Shown: positions 1 through 9,074, numbered from the stretch's first letter. The stretch: DNA of 64,000 bases from Arthrobacter sp. TMP15 (GCF_039529835.1 NZ_CP154262.1:930001-994000), one strand, 5' to 3'. The notes: a model not told the origin generated them from the letters alone. Translations and numbers: made by a program.

Positions 1-869
1 TCGGCATCGTCTTTGCCTTGATTGCACGCACCGGCTTCATTTTCGCGGGTGCGGCGTTGATCAACACGTGGTCCTGGATGTTCTACATCTTTGGGATCAT
101 CTTGCTGATCACAGCAGGGAACTTGCTCAAGGAAGAGGACAGCGAGGGCGACGATGCTGATAACTTCATCATTAAGTTGGCCAAGCGTCTGTTCAAGACC
201 TCTGACAAGTACGACGGCGACAAGCTCCTCACAGTTGTTAACGGCAAGAAGGTCCTAACCCCGATGCTGCTGGTCATGGTGGCCATTGGTGGCACCGACC
301 TGCTCTTCGCGCTGGATTCGATCCCGGCCATCTTCGGTCTGACTCAAAACGTCTACATCGTCTTCACGGCAACCGCGTTCTCCCTCATGGGCCTACGTCA
401 GCTGTACTTCCTCCTAGACGGCCTGCTTGACCGCCTGATCTACCTTTCCTACGGGCTGGCTACCATCCTGGCCTTCATCGGTGTCAAGCTGGTCCTACAC
501 GCACTGCATGAGAACAATTTGCCCTTTATTAACGATGGCGAGGCCGTTCCGGTCATTGAAATTAGCACCAGCGTTTCGCTGATTGTCATCCTTGGTGTCC
601 TGGCCATCACGATCGTTGGCTCCCTGGTGAGCAAGTCTGGCAAGGCTCAGACTGTCCTAAACAACGCGCGTCGCCACGCAGAGAGCTATTTGGAGCTGGG
701 ATACACGGCAGATCTCACCGAGCGTGAACGGGTCTACCAGCTGCTGATGGTTGAAGAAGGCGCCATTGCAACCATGGAGCCCAAACTCCGTGACAAGCAC
801 AAGGATTCCGAAGAAATCTTGGCGCAGATCAGCAAGGCGCATGAACAGCATCGGGAGTTCCTGAACTAG
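1..869 (+). CDS. TerC-family integral membrane protein, 3' part (start lies left of the window)
   Basis: The frame is open from base 3 to the stop, so the gene begins before the window. The visible part has several hydrophobic segments and the TerC-family signature around LLFALDSIPAIFGLTQ, an acidic-residue-containing membrane motif tied in this family to metal (manganese or calcium) handling and membrane protein metalation. A hydrophilic loop rich in Asp and Glu separates two membrane blocks. The C-terminal 70 residues are soluble and mostly charged, as in actinobacterial members. A strong hairpin follows the stop. The exact substrate cannot be read from sequence. The family call is firm; the tellurium-resistance label often attached to it is not supported here. 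Confidence 0.88.
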   Translation, partial: GIVFALIARTGFIFAGAALINTWSWMFYIFGIILLITAGNLLKEEDSEGDDADNFIIKLAKRLFKTSDKYDGDKLLTVVNGKKVLTPMLLVMVAIGGTDLLFALDSIPAIFGLTQNVYIVFTATAFSLMGLRQLYFLLDGLLDRLIYLSYGLATILAFIGVKLVLHALHENNLPFINDGEAVPVIEISTSVSLIVILGVLAITIVGSLVSKSGKAQTVLNNARRHAESYLELGYTADLTERERVYQLLMVEEGAIATMEPKLRDKHKDSEEILAQISKAHEQHREFLN

Positions 870-884
870 GACCCCGTTTACAGT

Positions 885-921
885 GAAGGCCGCATCCCAT
901 GTTTTATGGGATGCGGCCTTC
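885..921. terminator. Bidirectional terminator between terC-like gene and galK
   Basis: A perfect 16-bp inverted repeat (885-900 with 906-921) closes on a 5-nt loop, gtttt. It lies between two convergent genes, 16 bases past the first stop and 14 bases before the galK stop. There is no strong U-tract on either side, but the stem is long and GC-rich. Confidence 0.75.
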
Positions 922-934
922 TGTGTTCCGGTGG

Positions 935-2104
935 TTATAAGATTCTGCAGGCTCCTGCGGCGGGGGAGACAGCAAAAATGTCAGGAGCTGTGTATCCGGC
1001 CTTGGCAAACGCACTCACCACGGCCTCACGCACTGCGTTTTCTTCGCTAATTTGGATGAGGGCAATGGCAGAACCGCCAAAGCCTCCTCCTGTCATACGG
1101 GCGCCCAGCGCTCCGTTCATCAGTGCGCTCTCCACCGCAAGATCCAGTTCGGGACAGGAGATCTCAAAATCATCGCGCATGGAGAGGTGGCTGGCGGTGA
1201 GGAGATCGCCAATGGTGGTTGGTCCGCCCTGATCCAATGCTTCAACCGTGTCAAGTACGCGCTGGTTCTCTGTCACGATGTGGCGCACTCGACGGAAAGT
1301 TTCTTCATCCAGCAGCCCCGCTGTCTCTGGCAGCTCGCTTGCAGCAACGTCGCGCAGCGAGCGCACCCCCAGCACTTCAGCTCCGAGTTCGCAGGAGGCC
1401 CGGCGGTCGGAGTAGCCGCCAGTGGCGTGGGCATGGCTGACGTTGGTGTCTATGACCAGGATCAGCAGCCCGGCGGTACTCAAATCAAGAGGTACAAGTT
1501 TTGATTCCTGTGTGCGGCAATCAAGAAAGACGGCATGACCGCTGGTGGAGAGCAAGGATGCGGACTGGTCAAGGATGCCCGTGGGCGCACCAACCACTTC
1601 GTTCTCTGCGCGCTGGCCTACAAGGACCAGTTCATTGAGTGTTAGCCCGGCCGATTCCAGGTCGTTGAAAGCAGTGGCAACGGCACACTCAATAGCGGCG
1701 GAGGAAGAAAGCCCGGCACCCGAGGGGACGGTGGAATGCAGGTACAGGTCAAAGCCGCCAATATCGATGCCCATCTGGCGCATGACCCACACAACACCCA
1801 ATGGATAGGCACTCCAGCCGGACATGGTTTCCTGTGTGAGTGCGGCAAGATCAACTGTGACGATTTGTTGATCCCCGTAGCTTGAGCACAGCCGGGCCGT
1901 GTGGTCATCGTTGTCATCACGGCGGCGAATAGCCACGGCTGCAGCGCGATCAATCGCGAAGGGCAGCACAAAACCTTCGTTGTAGTCCGTGTGCTCGCCG
2001 ATCAAATTTACCCGACCCGGGGCTGACCAGACGCCGCTGGGTGCCGCACCAAAGACGTCCTGGAAAGCACTCGCTGCAAGAGCTGCGTCAGTGGAGATGC
2101 TCAT
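935..2104 (-). CDS. galK: Galactokinase
   Basis: Galactokinase phosphorylates alpha-D-galactose to galactose 1-phosphate with ATP, the first step of the Leloir pathway. The 389-residue protein has the family length and all three GHMP-kinase motifs: the galactose-binding signature GRVNLIGEHTDYN at residues 30-42, the ATP-binding PSGAGLSSSAA at 127-137, and the C-terminal MTGGGFGGSA at about 337-346. Its ATG overlaps the galT stop as ATGA, so the two are translationally coupled in the order regulator-galT-galK. Expression is probably controlled by the DeoR-type protein at the head of the operon. I see nothing broken in it. Confidence 0.96.
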   Translation of the reverse strand: MSISTDAALAASAFQDVFGAAPSGVWSAPGRVNLIGEHTDYNEGFVLPFAIDRAAAVAIRRRDDNDDHTARLCSSYGDQQIVTVDLAALTQETMSGWSAYPLGVVWVMRQMGIDIGGFDLYLHSTVPSGAGLSSSAAIECAVATAFNDLESAGLTLNELVLVGQRAENEVVGAPTGILDQSASLLSTSGHAVFLDCRTQESKLVPLDLSTAGLLILVIDTNVSHAHATGGYSDRRASCELGAEVLGVRSLRDVAASELPETAGLLDEETFRRVRHIVTENQRVLDTVEALDQGGPTTIGDLLTASHLSMRDDFEISCPELDLAVESALMNGALGARMTGGGFGGSAIALIQISEENAVREAVVSAFAKAGYTAPDIFAVSPAAGACRIL

Positions 2105-3219
2105 TCCAGGCCTGCTTTCAGTTGTGCGAAGGAGTTGCGCAACATGGCGGCGCTTTGCTCGGGGGTGGTGTCATTGATGAATGCGCCCATGGCGGCTTCC
2201 GAACCCGCTAGAAATTTCAGCTTGTCTGCGGCCCGGCGTGGGGACGTGAGCTCAAGGTGAAAACGTCCGGATGGACGCAGAAAAGCATCTAGTGGCGCCT
2301 GATGCCACGCTGCAATATAAGGGGTGGGTGTGGTGTACATGTTCTCTAAAGTCCGCAGGATATCCAGGTACATGACGGCCAGCTCGTCGCGTTCGTTGTC
2401 AATCAACGCCGCAAAATCCGGGACGTGGCGGTGCGGGGTCAGATGAACCTCCAAGGGCATATGTGCCGCAAAGGGTACGTATGCGCTGAAGTATTTTCCT
2501 TGGGCGATCATGCGTTCACCGGATTCGGATTCCTTGGTGAGAATGTCCCCGAGCAAGGTGGATCTGCCCTCGCGGTCATCATAGAATTTGCGGGCAGCAT
2601 TAGCCATGACCGCACTGCGTGGGGGTACGTAAGAATATGCGTAGATCTGTCCGTGCGGGTGGTGCAACGTGACGCCAATATCCTGGCCACGATTTTCAAA
2701 AGGAAAGACCTGTTTCACACCGGGCAAAGCACTCAATGCCTGTGTCCGGTGGGCCCATGCATCAATGACAGTGCGGGCGCGTTCTGGTGATAGTTCGCCA
2801 AAGGAGCCAGAGTGTTCCGGGGTGAAGGCAACAACCTCACAACGCCCAAAAGCACGTCCCCGCGTTCCCCATTCGGGATCGATTGGCACGGCACCAACCG
2901 CCGGGCCCAACGACGGAAAGCGGTTCTCAAAAACCGCCACATCATAATCTTCATCGGGAATCTCTGAGAGATTCGCTCCGGTGGTGGGGCACAGCGGGCA
3001 CTGATCAGCCGGTGGCAGGTACGTGCGTGTCTGCCGGTGTGCGGCAATGGCCACCCAGTCGCTAGTGAGTGCATCGAAGCGCAGCTCCCCGGTGTTCTCC
3101 TCCGAGCGCGGATCCAATGGGCGGGTGTCAACGGCCACGTGGGGTTTGGCCACGGCGCCATCGTCAAAATATATGAGCTCGCGGCCGTCGGCCAAAAGTG
3201 ATGTTGTGGCAGTAGTCAT
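2101..3219 (-). CDS. galT: Galactose-1-phosphate uridylyltransferase
   Basis: GalT swaps UMP between UDP-glucose and galactose 1-phosphate, feeding galactose into glucose 1-phosphate. The class I active-site block is complete: FENRG at about 174-178 and HPHGQ at 187-191, whose second histidine is the covalent UMP carrier in the family. A CPLC pair at 74-77 fits the structural metal site. The length, 372 residues, is typical. The start overlaps the end of the upstream DeoR-type gene by 4 bases, and its own stop overlaps galK, so the three genes form one tight operon. No epimerase (galE) is present in the window. Confidence 0.95.
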   Translation of the reverse strand: MTTATTSLLADGRELIYFDDGAVAKPHVAVDTRPLDPRSEENTGELRFDALTSDWVAIAAHRQTRTYLPPADQCPLCPTTGANLSEIPDEDYDVAVFENRFPSLGPAVGAVPIDPEWGTRGRAFGRCEVVAFTPEHSGSFGELSPERARTVIDAWAHRTQALSALPGVKQVFPFENRGQDIGVTLHHPHGQIYAYSYVPPRSAVMANAARKFYDDREGRSTLLGDILTKESESGERMIAQGKYFSAYVPFAAHMPLEVHLTPHRHVPDFAALIDNERDELAVMYLDILRTLENMYTTPTPYIAAWHQAPLDAFLRPSGRFHLELTSPRRAADKLKFLAGSEAAMGAFINDTTPEQSAAMLRNSFAQLKAGLE

Positions 3220-4031
3220 GAGTTCTTCCTAGTGTTCTCGGGCGAAGCTGGTGACATGATGAAGTGCGGGACTCGGGAGGCGAACAGGTCCTTGCCAGCT
3301 GGACTGAGGGCGTGATCGGTAATGATGGTGTCTACAGCCGCCAGCGGTGCTATCTGGGCCAATGAACGGACCTGGAATTTGGTGCTGTCCGCCAGTACAA
3401 CAAGGCGTGTGGTGGCCTCGATGAACGCCGTGTTTGTCTCCGCTTCGAGCAAGTTGGGGCTGGTTAGCCCGCGTTCGGTGTCCAAACCATGGACACCCAT
3501 GAAACAAATATCAGTATTTAGGTTCTTTAGCGCCATGCGAGCCACGGGACCCACCAGAGCTTCCGAGGGTGTGCGCTCTCCGCCTGTGACGATGACTTTC
3601 AGATCAGAGCCGCCTTGCTGGAGGTACAGCAGCTCGGTGATCTTTAGGGAATTCGTAACAACTGTCAGGCTGCGCAGCCGTTCAATCTCAGCTGCCAGGA
3701 GCACTGCCAGCTGGTACGTTGTGGTTCCTCCGGTGAGGGCAAGTGTCATTCCGGGTTGAACCAATGTTAGGGCCGTCTGGGCTATGGCCAGTTTGCCCTC
3801 AAGCTGTTTGTCAACGTTAAGCAGAAAGCCAGGTTCAAGGGCGCTTAAACGCGCAAGGCGCATTGCCCCGCCATGGATTTTTCTAGCCAGGCCACTTTGA
3901 TCAAGAACCTCAATGTCACGGCGGATAGTCATTTCACTGACATTCATGGCAGCCGCTATATCAGCAACGCGTACTGCTTCGTGGTGCTGGAGCTCCTTGA
4001 GGATGCGCGACTGCCGCTCTGGTGCGAGCAT
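3216..4031 (-). CDS. DeoR-family transcriptional regulator of the galactose operon
   Basis: The first 57 residues form a DeoR-type helix-turn-helix (ERQSRILKEL, then VSEMTIRRDIEVLDQSGL), followed by the sugar-phosphate-binding, ribose-isomerase-like domain with the LTGGTTTYQLA and DICFMGVHG blocks. The length, 271 residues, is normal. It is the first gene of an operon with galT and galK, overlapping galT by ATGA, so the obvious role is repressor of its own operon released by a phosphorylated sugar, perhaps also acting on the divergent galM. The effector is inferred from the neighbours. A candidate operator lies just upstream. Confidence 0.9.
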   Translation of the reverse strand: MLAPERQSRILKELQHHEAVRVADIAAAMNVSEMTIRRDIEVLDQSGLARKIHGGAMRLARLSALEPGFLLNVDKQLEGKLAIAQTALTLVQPGMTLALTGGTTTYQLAVLLAAEIERLRSLTVVTNSLKITELLYLQQGGSDLKVIVTGGERTPSEALVGPVARMALKNLNTDICFMGVHGLDTERGLTSPNLLEAETNTAFIEATTRLVVLADSTKFQVRSLAQIAPLAAVDTIITDHALSPAGKDLFASRVPHFIMSPASPENTRKNS

Positions 4032-4042
4032 GTGAACCCCTT

Positions 4043-4089
4043 ACTGTCAGTGCGAACTGTCAGTGCGAAGAAAATAAACAGTTTCAAAC
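4043..4089. promoter_or_regulatory. Candidate operator region of the gal divergon
   Basis: Immediately upstream of the regulator start are two head-to-tail 13-bp copies (4043-4055 and 4056-4068, actgtcagtgcga). They are followed by the 9-bp palindrome gtttcaaac at 4081-4089 inside an AT-rich stretch. DeoR proteins often bind repeated sites of this general kind. The assignment as operator is an inference from position and symmetry. Confidence 0.4.
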
Positions 4090-4164
4090 AAAATATTACA
4101 TTAAGACCAATATTTTTGCAGCCAGGAAACGTATATGACGGTGTTGCCAGCTAGCGTTAAGCTG

Positions 4165-4170
4165 TAGCCT
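4165..4170 (+). promoter_or_regulatory. -10 element (TAGCCT) for galM
   Basis: The hexamer fits TAnnnT and sits 7 nt before the second in-frame ATG (4178), so the transcript probably starts at or next to that ATG. TTGCCA at 4144-4149 could be a -35, though the 15-bp spacing is short. Confidence 0.45.
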
Positions 4171-4177
4171 AATGCTC

Positions 4178-5107
4178 ATGACCACTCCCACAGAAGCCCC
4201 GGGAACGCGGGCAGCCACTGGATCCCAGTTCACCTTGCGACGCGGGGACGCTACCGCCATAGTTACCTCCTTGGCAGCTGGTATTCGCCATTATGACAGG
4301 GGTGGAGTGGCGCTAGTAGAGAGTTATGCCTTTGATTCCATTGCTCCTGGGGCGTCGGGAATCACGCTGGCACCGTTCGCTAATCGGGTTGATGGTGGGC
4401 TGTGGCAGCTGGACGGGGTGGACCAACAATTGGACATCACGGAAGTCCCGTTGCACAATGCGATCCATGGTTTGTTGCGCAATACCGGTTATCACGCTTT
4501 GGATAGCACTGACTCGTACGTGCTGCTGGAGGCCGTCATCCACCCGCAGCACGGCTACCCGTTTCTGGCCCGCCACCAAGTCAGTTACGAACTTGACGCC
4601 GAGGGAGCGCTGCGTGTCTGCCAGAGATTCATCAACGACTCCGCCCGGCGGGCTCCGTTTGTTTTGGGCGCGCACCCGTACTTCACCATCGGCAGTGTGC
4701 CGCAGGAGCAGTTACGCATCCAGATTAACGCCGCCACGTATCTAAGGGCTGACGCCCGCATGATTCCAACTGGTTTCGTGGAGGTGTCAGGACACCATGA
4801 TTTGCGTCAAAGCAGAGCTGTCTCGGAGTTGCTGATGGACACGGCCTTCACCGACTTGTGCATGGACGACGGCGTTGGCCGGCACACACTCTCGGCCCCG
4901 GATGGGCGCAGTGTGAGTTTGTGGCACGACTCAAGCGTCAGTTATGTACACGTGTTCATCACCACAGAACTTCCCGGCCGTTCCCTAGCTGTGGCCATGG
5001 AGCCCATGACAGGAGCCGCCAATGCTTTTAATTCAGGTGACGGGTTGAAATGGCTGGAACCGGGGGATTCATTCACCATGAACTGGGGCATAGAAGCAGA
5101 CCTGTGA
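4178..5107 (+). CDS. galM: Aldose 1-epimerase family protein
   Basis: Mutarotases interconvert beta- and alpha-galactose and so supply the anomer used by galactokinase. The protein has 309 residues from ATG 4178. Family blocks are visible: FANRVDGG at about 68-75, HNAIHGLLRN at 93-102 with a catalytic-type histidine, and LGAHPYF at 163-169. An ATG two codons upstream (4172) is also in frame, but the -10 hexamer ends at 4170, which favours 4178 as a leaderless start. The gene is divergent from the DeoR-galT-galK operon, which strengthens the galactose assignment over other aldose epimerases. Confidence 0.88.
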   Translation: MTTPTEAPGTRAATGSQFTLRRGDATAIVTSLAAGIRHYDRGGVALVESYAFDSIAPGASGITLAPFANRVDGGLWQLDGVDQQLDITEVPLHNAIHGLLRNTGYHALDSTDSYVLLEAVIHPQHGYPFLARHQVSYELDAEGALRVCQRFINDSARRAPFVLGAHPYFTIGSVPQEQLRIQINAATYLRADARMIPTGFVEVSGHHDLRQSRAVSELLMDTAFTDLCMDDGVGRHTLSAPDGRSVSLWHDSSVSYVHVFITTELPGRSLAVAMEPMTGAANAFNSGDGLKWLEPGDSFTMNWGIEADL

Positions 5108-5186
5108 GAACGTCATTGGTTCACGACGCCGCGACGGGGATGGACGCCATTTAACGTATTCTGCGCCAATAGGGAATCATTAGTCT

Positions 5187-6395
5187 ATGACGCCCGTACA
5201 GCAGGAACCACAGAGCTATTCGCAGAAGGACACATCCGGGGTCCCCTTTGGAATGAGGGTGGCCGGGGCATGGTCGTGGCGGGTGGCAATTATTTTGGTT
5301 GTTTCCGCCATGCTGATCTGGTTGCTGAGTAAAATCACCATCTTGCTCATACCGCTAATGCTGGCAACAATTCTTGCTTCGGTACTGCGCCCGGTAGTGA
5401 AAGCGTTGAAGAAAATCGGTTTGCCGCAAGGCCTCAGTGTTGCCATCGCTGAACTGGGTTTGATTGTTGGAGTGGTGGGCTCCTTGTTCCTTGTGGGCCG
5501 GCAAATGGTGGCTGGATTCTCCGATCTGAGTCAGCAAGCCATTACTGGGCTGATCCAAATCCAGGAGTGGCTCAAGACTGGTCCTTTGGGTATCAGCAAC
5601 GACCAGGTGACCAAGTACCTCAACGAGGCGCTCGCAGCAATCCAGGACAATAGCAGCGTCCTTGTCTCCGGTGCTTTGGGTGTGGGAACGGGAGTGACCC
5701 ACTTCGCGGTGGGGTTGCTGTTGACGTTGTTCATTTTGCTGTTCTTTCTTCTAGAGGGCCAGGACATCTGGGCGTTCGTGGTCAAGTTCTTCCCGCGCCG
5801 GGCTAGGCCTGCCGTGGATGGTGCCGGACGCCGCGGCTGGTTATCACTAGGTAATTACGCGCGGGTGCAGGTACTTGTTGCCGCCGTTGACGCCATTGGC
5901 ATCGGCGCAGGTGCGGCGATCATTCAGGTGCCGCTAGCCCTGCCACTGGGCGTTCTAGTCTTTGTTGGTTCCTTCATCCCCGTGGTGGGCGCACTCGTGA
6001 CGGGCGCCGTCGCTGTCCTTCTGGCACTGGTTGCCAATGGCTGGGTCAATGCACTGATCATGCTGGGCATTGTGCTGTTGGTACAGCAGCTGGAAAGCCA
6101 CGTGCTGCAGCCCTTTGTGATGGGCAGGGCAGTGTCCTTGCACCCTGTTGCCGTGATCTTGGCTGTGGCCGCAGGCTCAGGAGTGGCAGGTATTCTTGGT
6201 GCGTTGTTCGCTGTTCCGATCTTGGCAGTGGCGAATTCTTTCATCCGCTACATCGCACAACGGGGCTGGGAGAGCGATCCCGAACTGCCGGATATTTATG
6301 GGTTGCCACACATAGTGCCGCCCGGTGATGCTCCGGGCGTCCCATCCGCTGAAGAGGTAGCGGCTTCAGAAGCTGTGCCCCAGCCGCCCGTCTAA
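5187..6395 (+). CDS. AI-2E family (PerM-like) membrane transporter
   Basis: The 402-residue protein has the AI-2E/UPF0118 layout: an N-terminal membrane pair (about 29-70), a soluble stretch of roughly 80 residues rich in Gln, Leu and Asn, then four to five membrane spans ending near residue 355, including the conserved block GSFIPVVGALVTG. The C-terminal tail is short and Pro/Ala-rich. Members of this family export signalling molecules such as autoinducer-2 or act as cation/proton antiporters, so the substrate here is unknown. It stands alone between galM and ilvA. Confidence 0.85.
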   Translation: MTPVQQEPQSYSQKDTSGVPFGMRVAGAWSWRVAIILVVSAMLIWLLSKITILLIPLMLATILASVLRPVVKALKKIGLPQGLSVAIAELGLIVGVVGSLFLVGRQMVAGFSDLSQQAITGLIQIQEWLKTGPLGISNDQVTKYLNEALAAIQDNSSVLVSGALGVGTGVTHFAVGLLLTLFILLFFLLEGQDIWAFVVKFFPRRARPAVDGAGRRGWLSLGNYARVQVLVAAVDAIGIGAGAAIIQVPLALPLGVLVFVGSFIPVVGALVTGAVAVLLALVANGWVNALIMLGIVLLVQQLESHVLQPFVMGRAVSLHPVAVILAVAAGSGVAGILGALFAVPILAVANSFIRYIAQRGWESDPELPDIYGLPHIVPPGDAPGVPSAEEVAASEAVPQPPV

Positions 6396-6411
6396 GCGCG
6401 CCCGTCTAAGC
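6386..6411 (+). repeat. Tandem duplication across a stop codon
   Basis: The 12-mer gcccgtctaagc, which contains the TAA of the AI-2E gene, occurs at 6386-6397 and again at 6400-6411, a 14-bp period. It does not change the protein but leaves a second stop-like copy downstream. Confidence 0.7.
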
Positions 6412-6522
6412 ACGCCTGATTCTGCGAGCCCGTCCGGTAAACATGGTTTAGCCCGGAACCCGCCGGAGCAGTGCGCAGAGTTCCTTGTTTCATATTGTTT
6501 CTAAGAGAAAGAGAAAAGTACC

Positions 6523-7761
6523 GTGAACGCAACCAGCGACCTCCCAGTGACCCTTGCAGATATAGAACAGGCACGGGAGTTGTTGGCGGAGATTATTGCG
6601 ATCACACCCATCGAAAGCTCACGGGCATTGGGCAGGTTGACAGGCTCAGAGGTGTTCTTCAAGTGTGAGAACCTGCAGCGCGCCGGCTCGTTTAAGGTCC
6701 GCGGTGCATATGTGCGGATGGCCAAACTTGACGCCGAAGAACGTGCCCGCGGTGTGGTGGCTGCCTCGGCTGGTAACCATGCCCAGGGTGTGGCGGTTGC
6801 GGCAAAAGCGTTGGGCATCAAGGCTCGAATCTACATGCCGGTAGGTGTTGCCCTGCCGAAGCTTGCCGCCACCCGCGGTCACGGTGCCGAAGTGGTGCTG
6901 CACGGGAACAACGTGGATGAATCTCTGGCGGAGGCCGAGCGTTACGCCAACGAGAGCGGTGCAGTGTTTGTGCACCCGTTTAACAATGTTGATGTGGTCT
7001 CTGGACAAGGCACTATTGGCCTGGAGATCCTGGATCAGGTACCCAACGTTGACACCATCATCATGGGTGTTGGCGGCGGCGGGCTGCTGGCGGGCGTATC
7101 GGTGGCCGTCAAGGCCCGTGCTAAGGAACTTGGGCGAGAGATCCGGGTCATTGGGGTGCAGGCCGAAAACGCTGCCGCATACCCTCCGTCATTGGCCGCC
7201 GATGCGTTGGTGCCATTGAAGAAGGTTTCCACCATGGCTGACGGGATTGCCGTAGGCCGTCCAGGCCAACTGCCGTTCTCCATCATCCGCGAACTGGTCG
7301 ATGATGTGATCACTGTCAGTGAAGACTCCCTGGCCCGGGCGCTGATCTTTTTACTAGAGCGTTCCAAAATGGTGGTGGAGCCGGCAGGAGCTGTGGGCGT
7401 GGCCGCTCTCATGGAGGGCAAGATTGAAAATCCCGGTACCACTGTCATTGTGCTCTCGGGCGGAAACATTGACCCGATGCTGCTCCTGAAGGTGATTCAG
7501 CGTGGACTAGCTGCCGCGGGCCGGTTCCTGACCGTGCGCATGATGCTTACGGATAGGCCAGGGTCCTTGGCGACGATCTCGCGCATCATCGCCGAGAACG
7601 ACGCCAACGTCACGGGTGTGGACCACACACGGGTGGGTGGCTCGATCTCGATGGGCGACGTCTCCATCACCGTAAACCTTGAAACCAAGGGTCATGAGCA
7701 TTGCGAGCTGGTCTTGACGGCTCTTCGCACTGAAGGGTTCCAGCCAATAGTCGTCCACTAA
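6523..7761 (+). CDS. ilvA: Threonine ammonia-lyase (threonine dehydratase) with C-terminal ACT domain
   Basis: A PLP enzyme that deaminates threonine to 2-oxobutanoate, the entry to isoleucine synthesis or threonine catabolism. The PLP lysine is K58 in GSFKVRGAY. Substrate and cofactor loops SAGNHAQG (about 85-92) and the glycine loop GVGGGGLLAG (about 183-192) are present. Residues from about 335 to 412 form a single ACT-like domain. This short form (412 residues) resembles the TdcB/IlvA2 type common in actinobacteria rather than the long E. coli IlvA with two regulatory modules. The start is GTG 6523, preceded by a purine-rich stretch (aagagaaagagaaaag). Confidence 0.93.
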   Translation: MNATSDLPVTLADIEQARELLAEIIAITPIESSRALGRLTGSEVFFKCENLQRAGSFKVRGAYVRMAKLDAEERARGVVAASAGNHAQGVAVAAKALGIKARIYMPVGVALPKLAATRGHGAEVVLHGNNVDESLAEAERYANESGAVFVHPFNNVDVVSGQGTIGLEILDQVPNVDTIIMGVGGGGLLAGVSVAVKARAKELGREIRVIGVQAENAAAYPPSLAADALVPLKKVSTMADGIAVGRPGQLPFSIIRELVDDVITVSEDSLARALIFLLERSKMVVEPAGAVGVAALMEGKIENPGTTVIVLSGGNIDPMLLLKVIQRGLAAAGRFLTVRMMLTDRPGSLATISRIIAENDANVTGVDHTRVGGSISMGDVSITVNLETKGHEHCELVLTALRTEGFQPIVVH

Positions 7762-7795
7762 CCGGCGCACTCGTTGCCGGAGGCTGTGAAAGTTA

Positions 7796-7815
7796 CCGGA
7801 CGCTGCGACGTCCGG
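7796..7815 (+). terminator. Hairpin downstream of ilvA
   Basis: A 7-bp GC-rich stem, ccggacg paired with cgtccgg, around a 6-nt loop, 35 bases past the ilvA stop. No U-tract follows, so termination here is uncertain. Confidence 0.35.
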
Positions 7816-7857
7816 GAGTTCCGCCGTCGCAGGTTATAGAAAGCGTGTATTAAATAT

Positions 7858-7907
7858 TTTGTCCCTGCCGGATTTCACCACGAAGGGTGGAACCCGGCAG
7901 GGACAAA
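7858..7907 (-). terminator. Terminator of greA
   Basis: A 14-bp perfect inverted repeat (7858-7871 with 7894-7907) encloses a 22-nt loop. Read on the minus strand it follows the greA stop by 14 bases and is followed by an AU-rich tail (atatttaat). Confidence 0.6.
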
Positions 7908-7921
7908 TACTGCGCATGTGG

Positions 7922-8422
7922 CTAGCTTTGCTCGCCAACGTACGGCTTGGCGGAGATTATCTCCACGTCAATGGTGCGCCCGTTGGGAGCAACATAGTCC
8001 AGTTTGTCGCCGACGGTCTTGCCCATGATGGCGGCACCCAATGCGGAACGTTCGCTATAAACTTCCAGGTCTCCGGCGCCAACCTCGCGGCTGCCGAGCA
8101 GGAATGTGGTCTTATCCCCAGCGATGGTGGCTACAACAACCATGCCCTGCTCAACGACGCCGTCGTCGGCAGGTGCTTCACCGACACGGGCACTGCGCAG
8201 CATTTCACTGAGCTGGCGGATGCGAGCTTCAATCTTGCCCTGTTCATCCTTGGCGGCGTGATACCCGCCGTTTTCCTTCAAGTCGCCTTCTTGGCGAGCT
8301 TGTTCGATCTTGCTGACGATCTCTGCACGACCGGGGCCGGAAAGCTGTGTGAGTTCAGCCTGCAGACGATCGAAGGCTTCCTGAGTCAGCCAAGCTGAAG
8401 GCACGCTGTTAGTGGTAGGCAC
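7922..8422 (-). CDS. greA: Transcription elongation factor GreA
   Basis: GreA enters the RNA polymerase secondary channel and stimulates cleavage of backtracked RNA. The N-terminal coiled coil carries the diagnostic acidic tip and flanks (EGDLKENGGYHAAKDEQGKI). The C-terminal FKBP-like domain follows from about residue 85. I place the start at GTG 8422, giving 166 residues, because AAGGAG lies 6 nt upstream and the family's N-terminus aligns there. A longer open frame to 8497 has no ribosome site and unlikely Cys-rich residues. It is a monocistronic gene with its own terminator. Confidence 0.95.
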   Translation of the reverse strand: MPTTNSVPSAWLTQEAFDRLQAELTQLSGPGRAEIVSKIEQARQEGDLKENGGYHAAKDEQGKIEARIRQLSEMLRSARVGEAPADDGVVEQGMVVVATIAGDKTTFLLGSREVGAGDLEVYSERSALGAAIMGKTVGDKLDYVAPNGRTIDVEIISAKPYVGEQS

Positions 8423-8627
8423 GTAATTCTCCTTGAATGTACAAAAGCAAAGGCCCCGCTGCAGGCGTTCCATTGAAATCTCTGCGCTATGCACCACGAG
8501 CTATGCACTAAGGCAAAGTGCTCAATTCATGCGCAGAAAATTCACTGGCTGACCAAACGGGGCAGATGGTAATAGAGACTAGTTTAGTCAATAAGGCGGA
8601 TAAACCCAAGAATCGGGGTGGCGGGTG

Positions 8628-9074
8628 TTACATCGGCTTAACGATCCAGCAGTTTTCAACCACTCCGGTGACGGCTAACGAATCCGTTCGAAGCTCGCCA
8701 CGCACGGTTGTGGTGCGGCCATTCTCGGAACCAACGTCCTTAGCGTTGGGACCAATGGTGATGACATTCCAGCCCACCACCGCAAAAGACTCATTCATGG
8801 CCTTGATGGCGCACTCGGCCGTGGCGTCCGGGGTTTTGGTCACCGAAAGATCAACAGTGGTCATAGTGGCGTCCACCACGTTGTAGCTGAGGATTTTTTG
8901 GGAGACTCCCGTATTGCCGCCAACGATCACCCACAATACCCATGACAATGACAGCACTGCTGCCACCGCCAAGAGGATCTTTTGGTTCTTTTTGGACAGG
9001 CTCCGCTTGGGTGTGCCGTATCGATTGGTTAGGCTGGTAGCTGCTGGAGAATCAGAAGTTGTCACTGCATCCAC
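8628..9074 (-). CDS. DUF4307 membrane-anchored protein
   Basis: A 148-residue protein with a charged N-terminus (KRSLSKKNQK), one membrane span at about residues 33-53, and an extracytoplasmic domain with two cysteines (in TAECAIKAM and VENCWIV), which could form a disulfide. DUF4307 proteins are restricted to actinobacteria and typically sit divergent from mca, as here. The function is unknown; the conserved pairing suggests a link to mycothiol or envelope thiol chemistry. The start is GTG 9074 with no clear ribosome site; another in-frame GTG lies three codons further in. Confidence 0.8.
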   Translation of the reverse strand: MDAVTTSDSPAATSLTNRYGTPKRSLSKKNQKILLAVAAVLSLSWVLWVIVGGNTGVSQKILSYNVVDATMTTVDLSVTKTPDATAECAIKAMNESFAVVGWNVITIGPNAKDVGSENGRTTTVRGELRTDSLAVTGVVENCWIVKPM

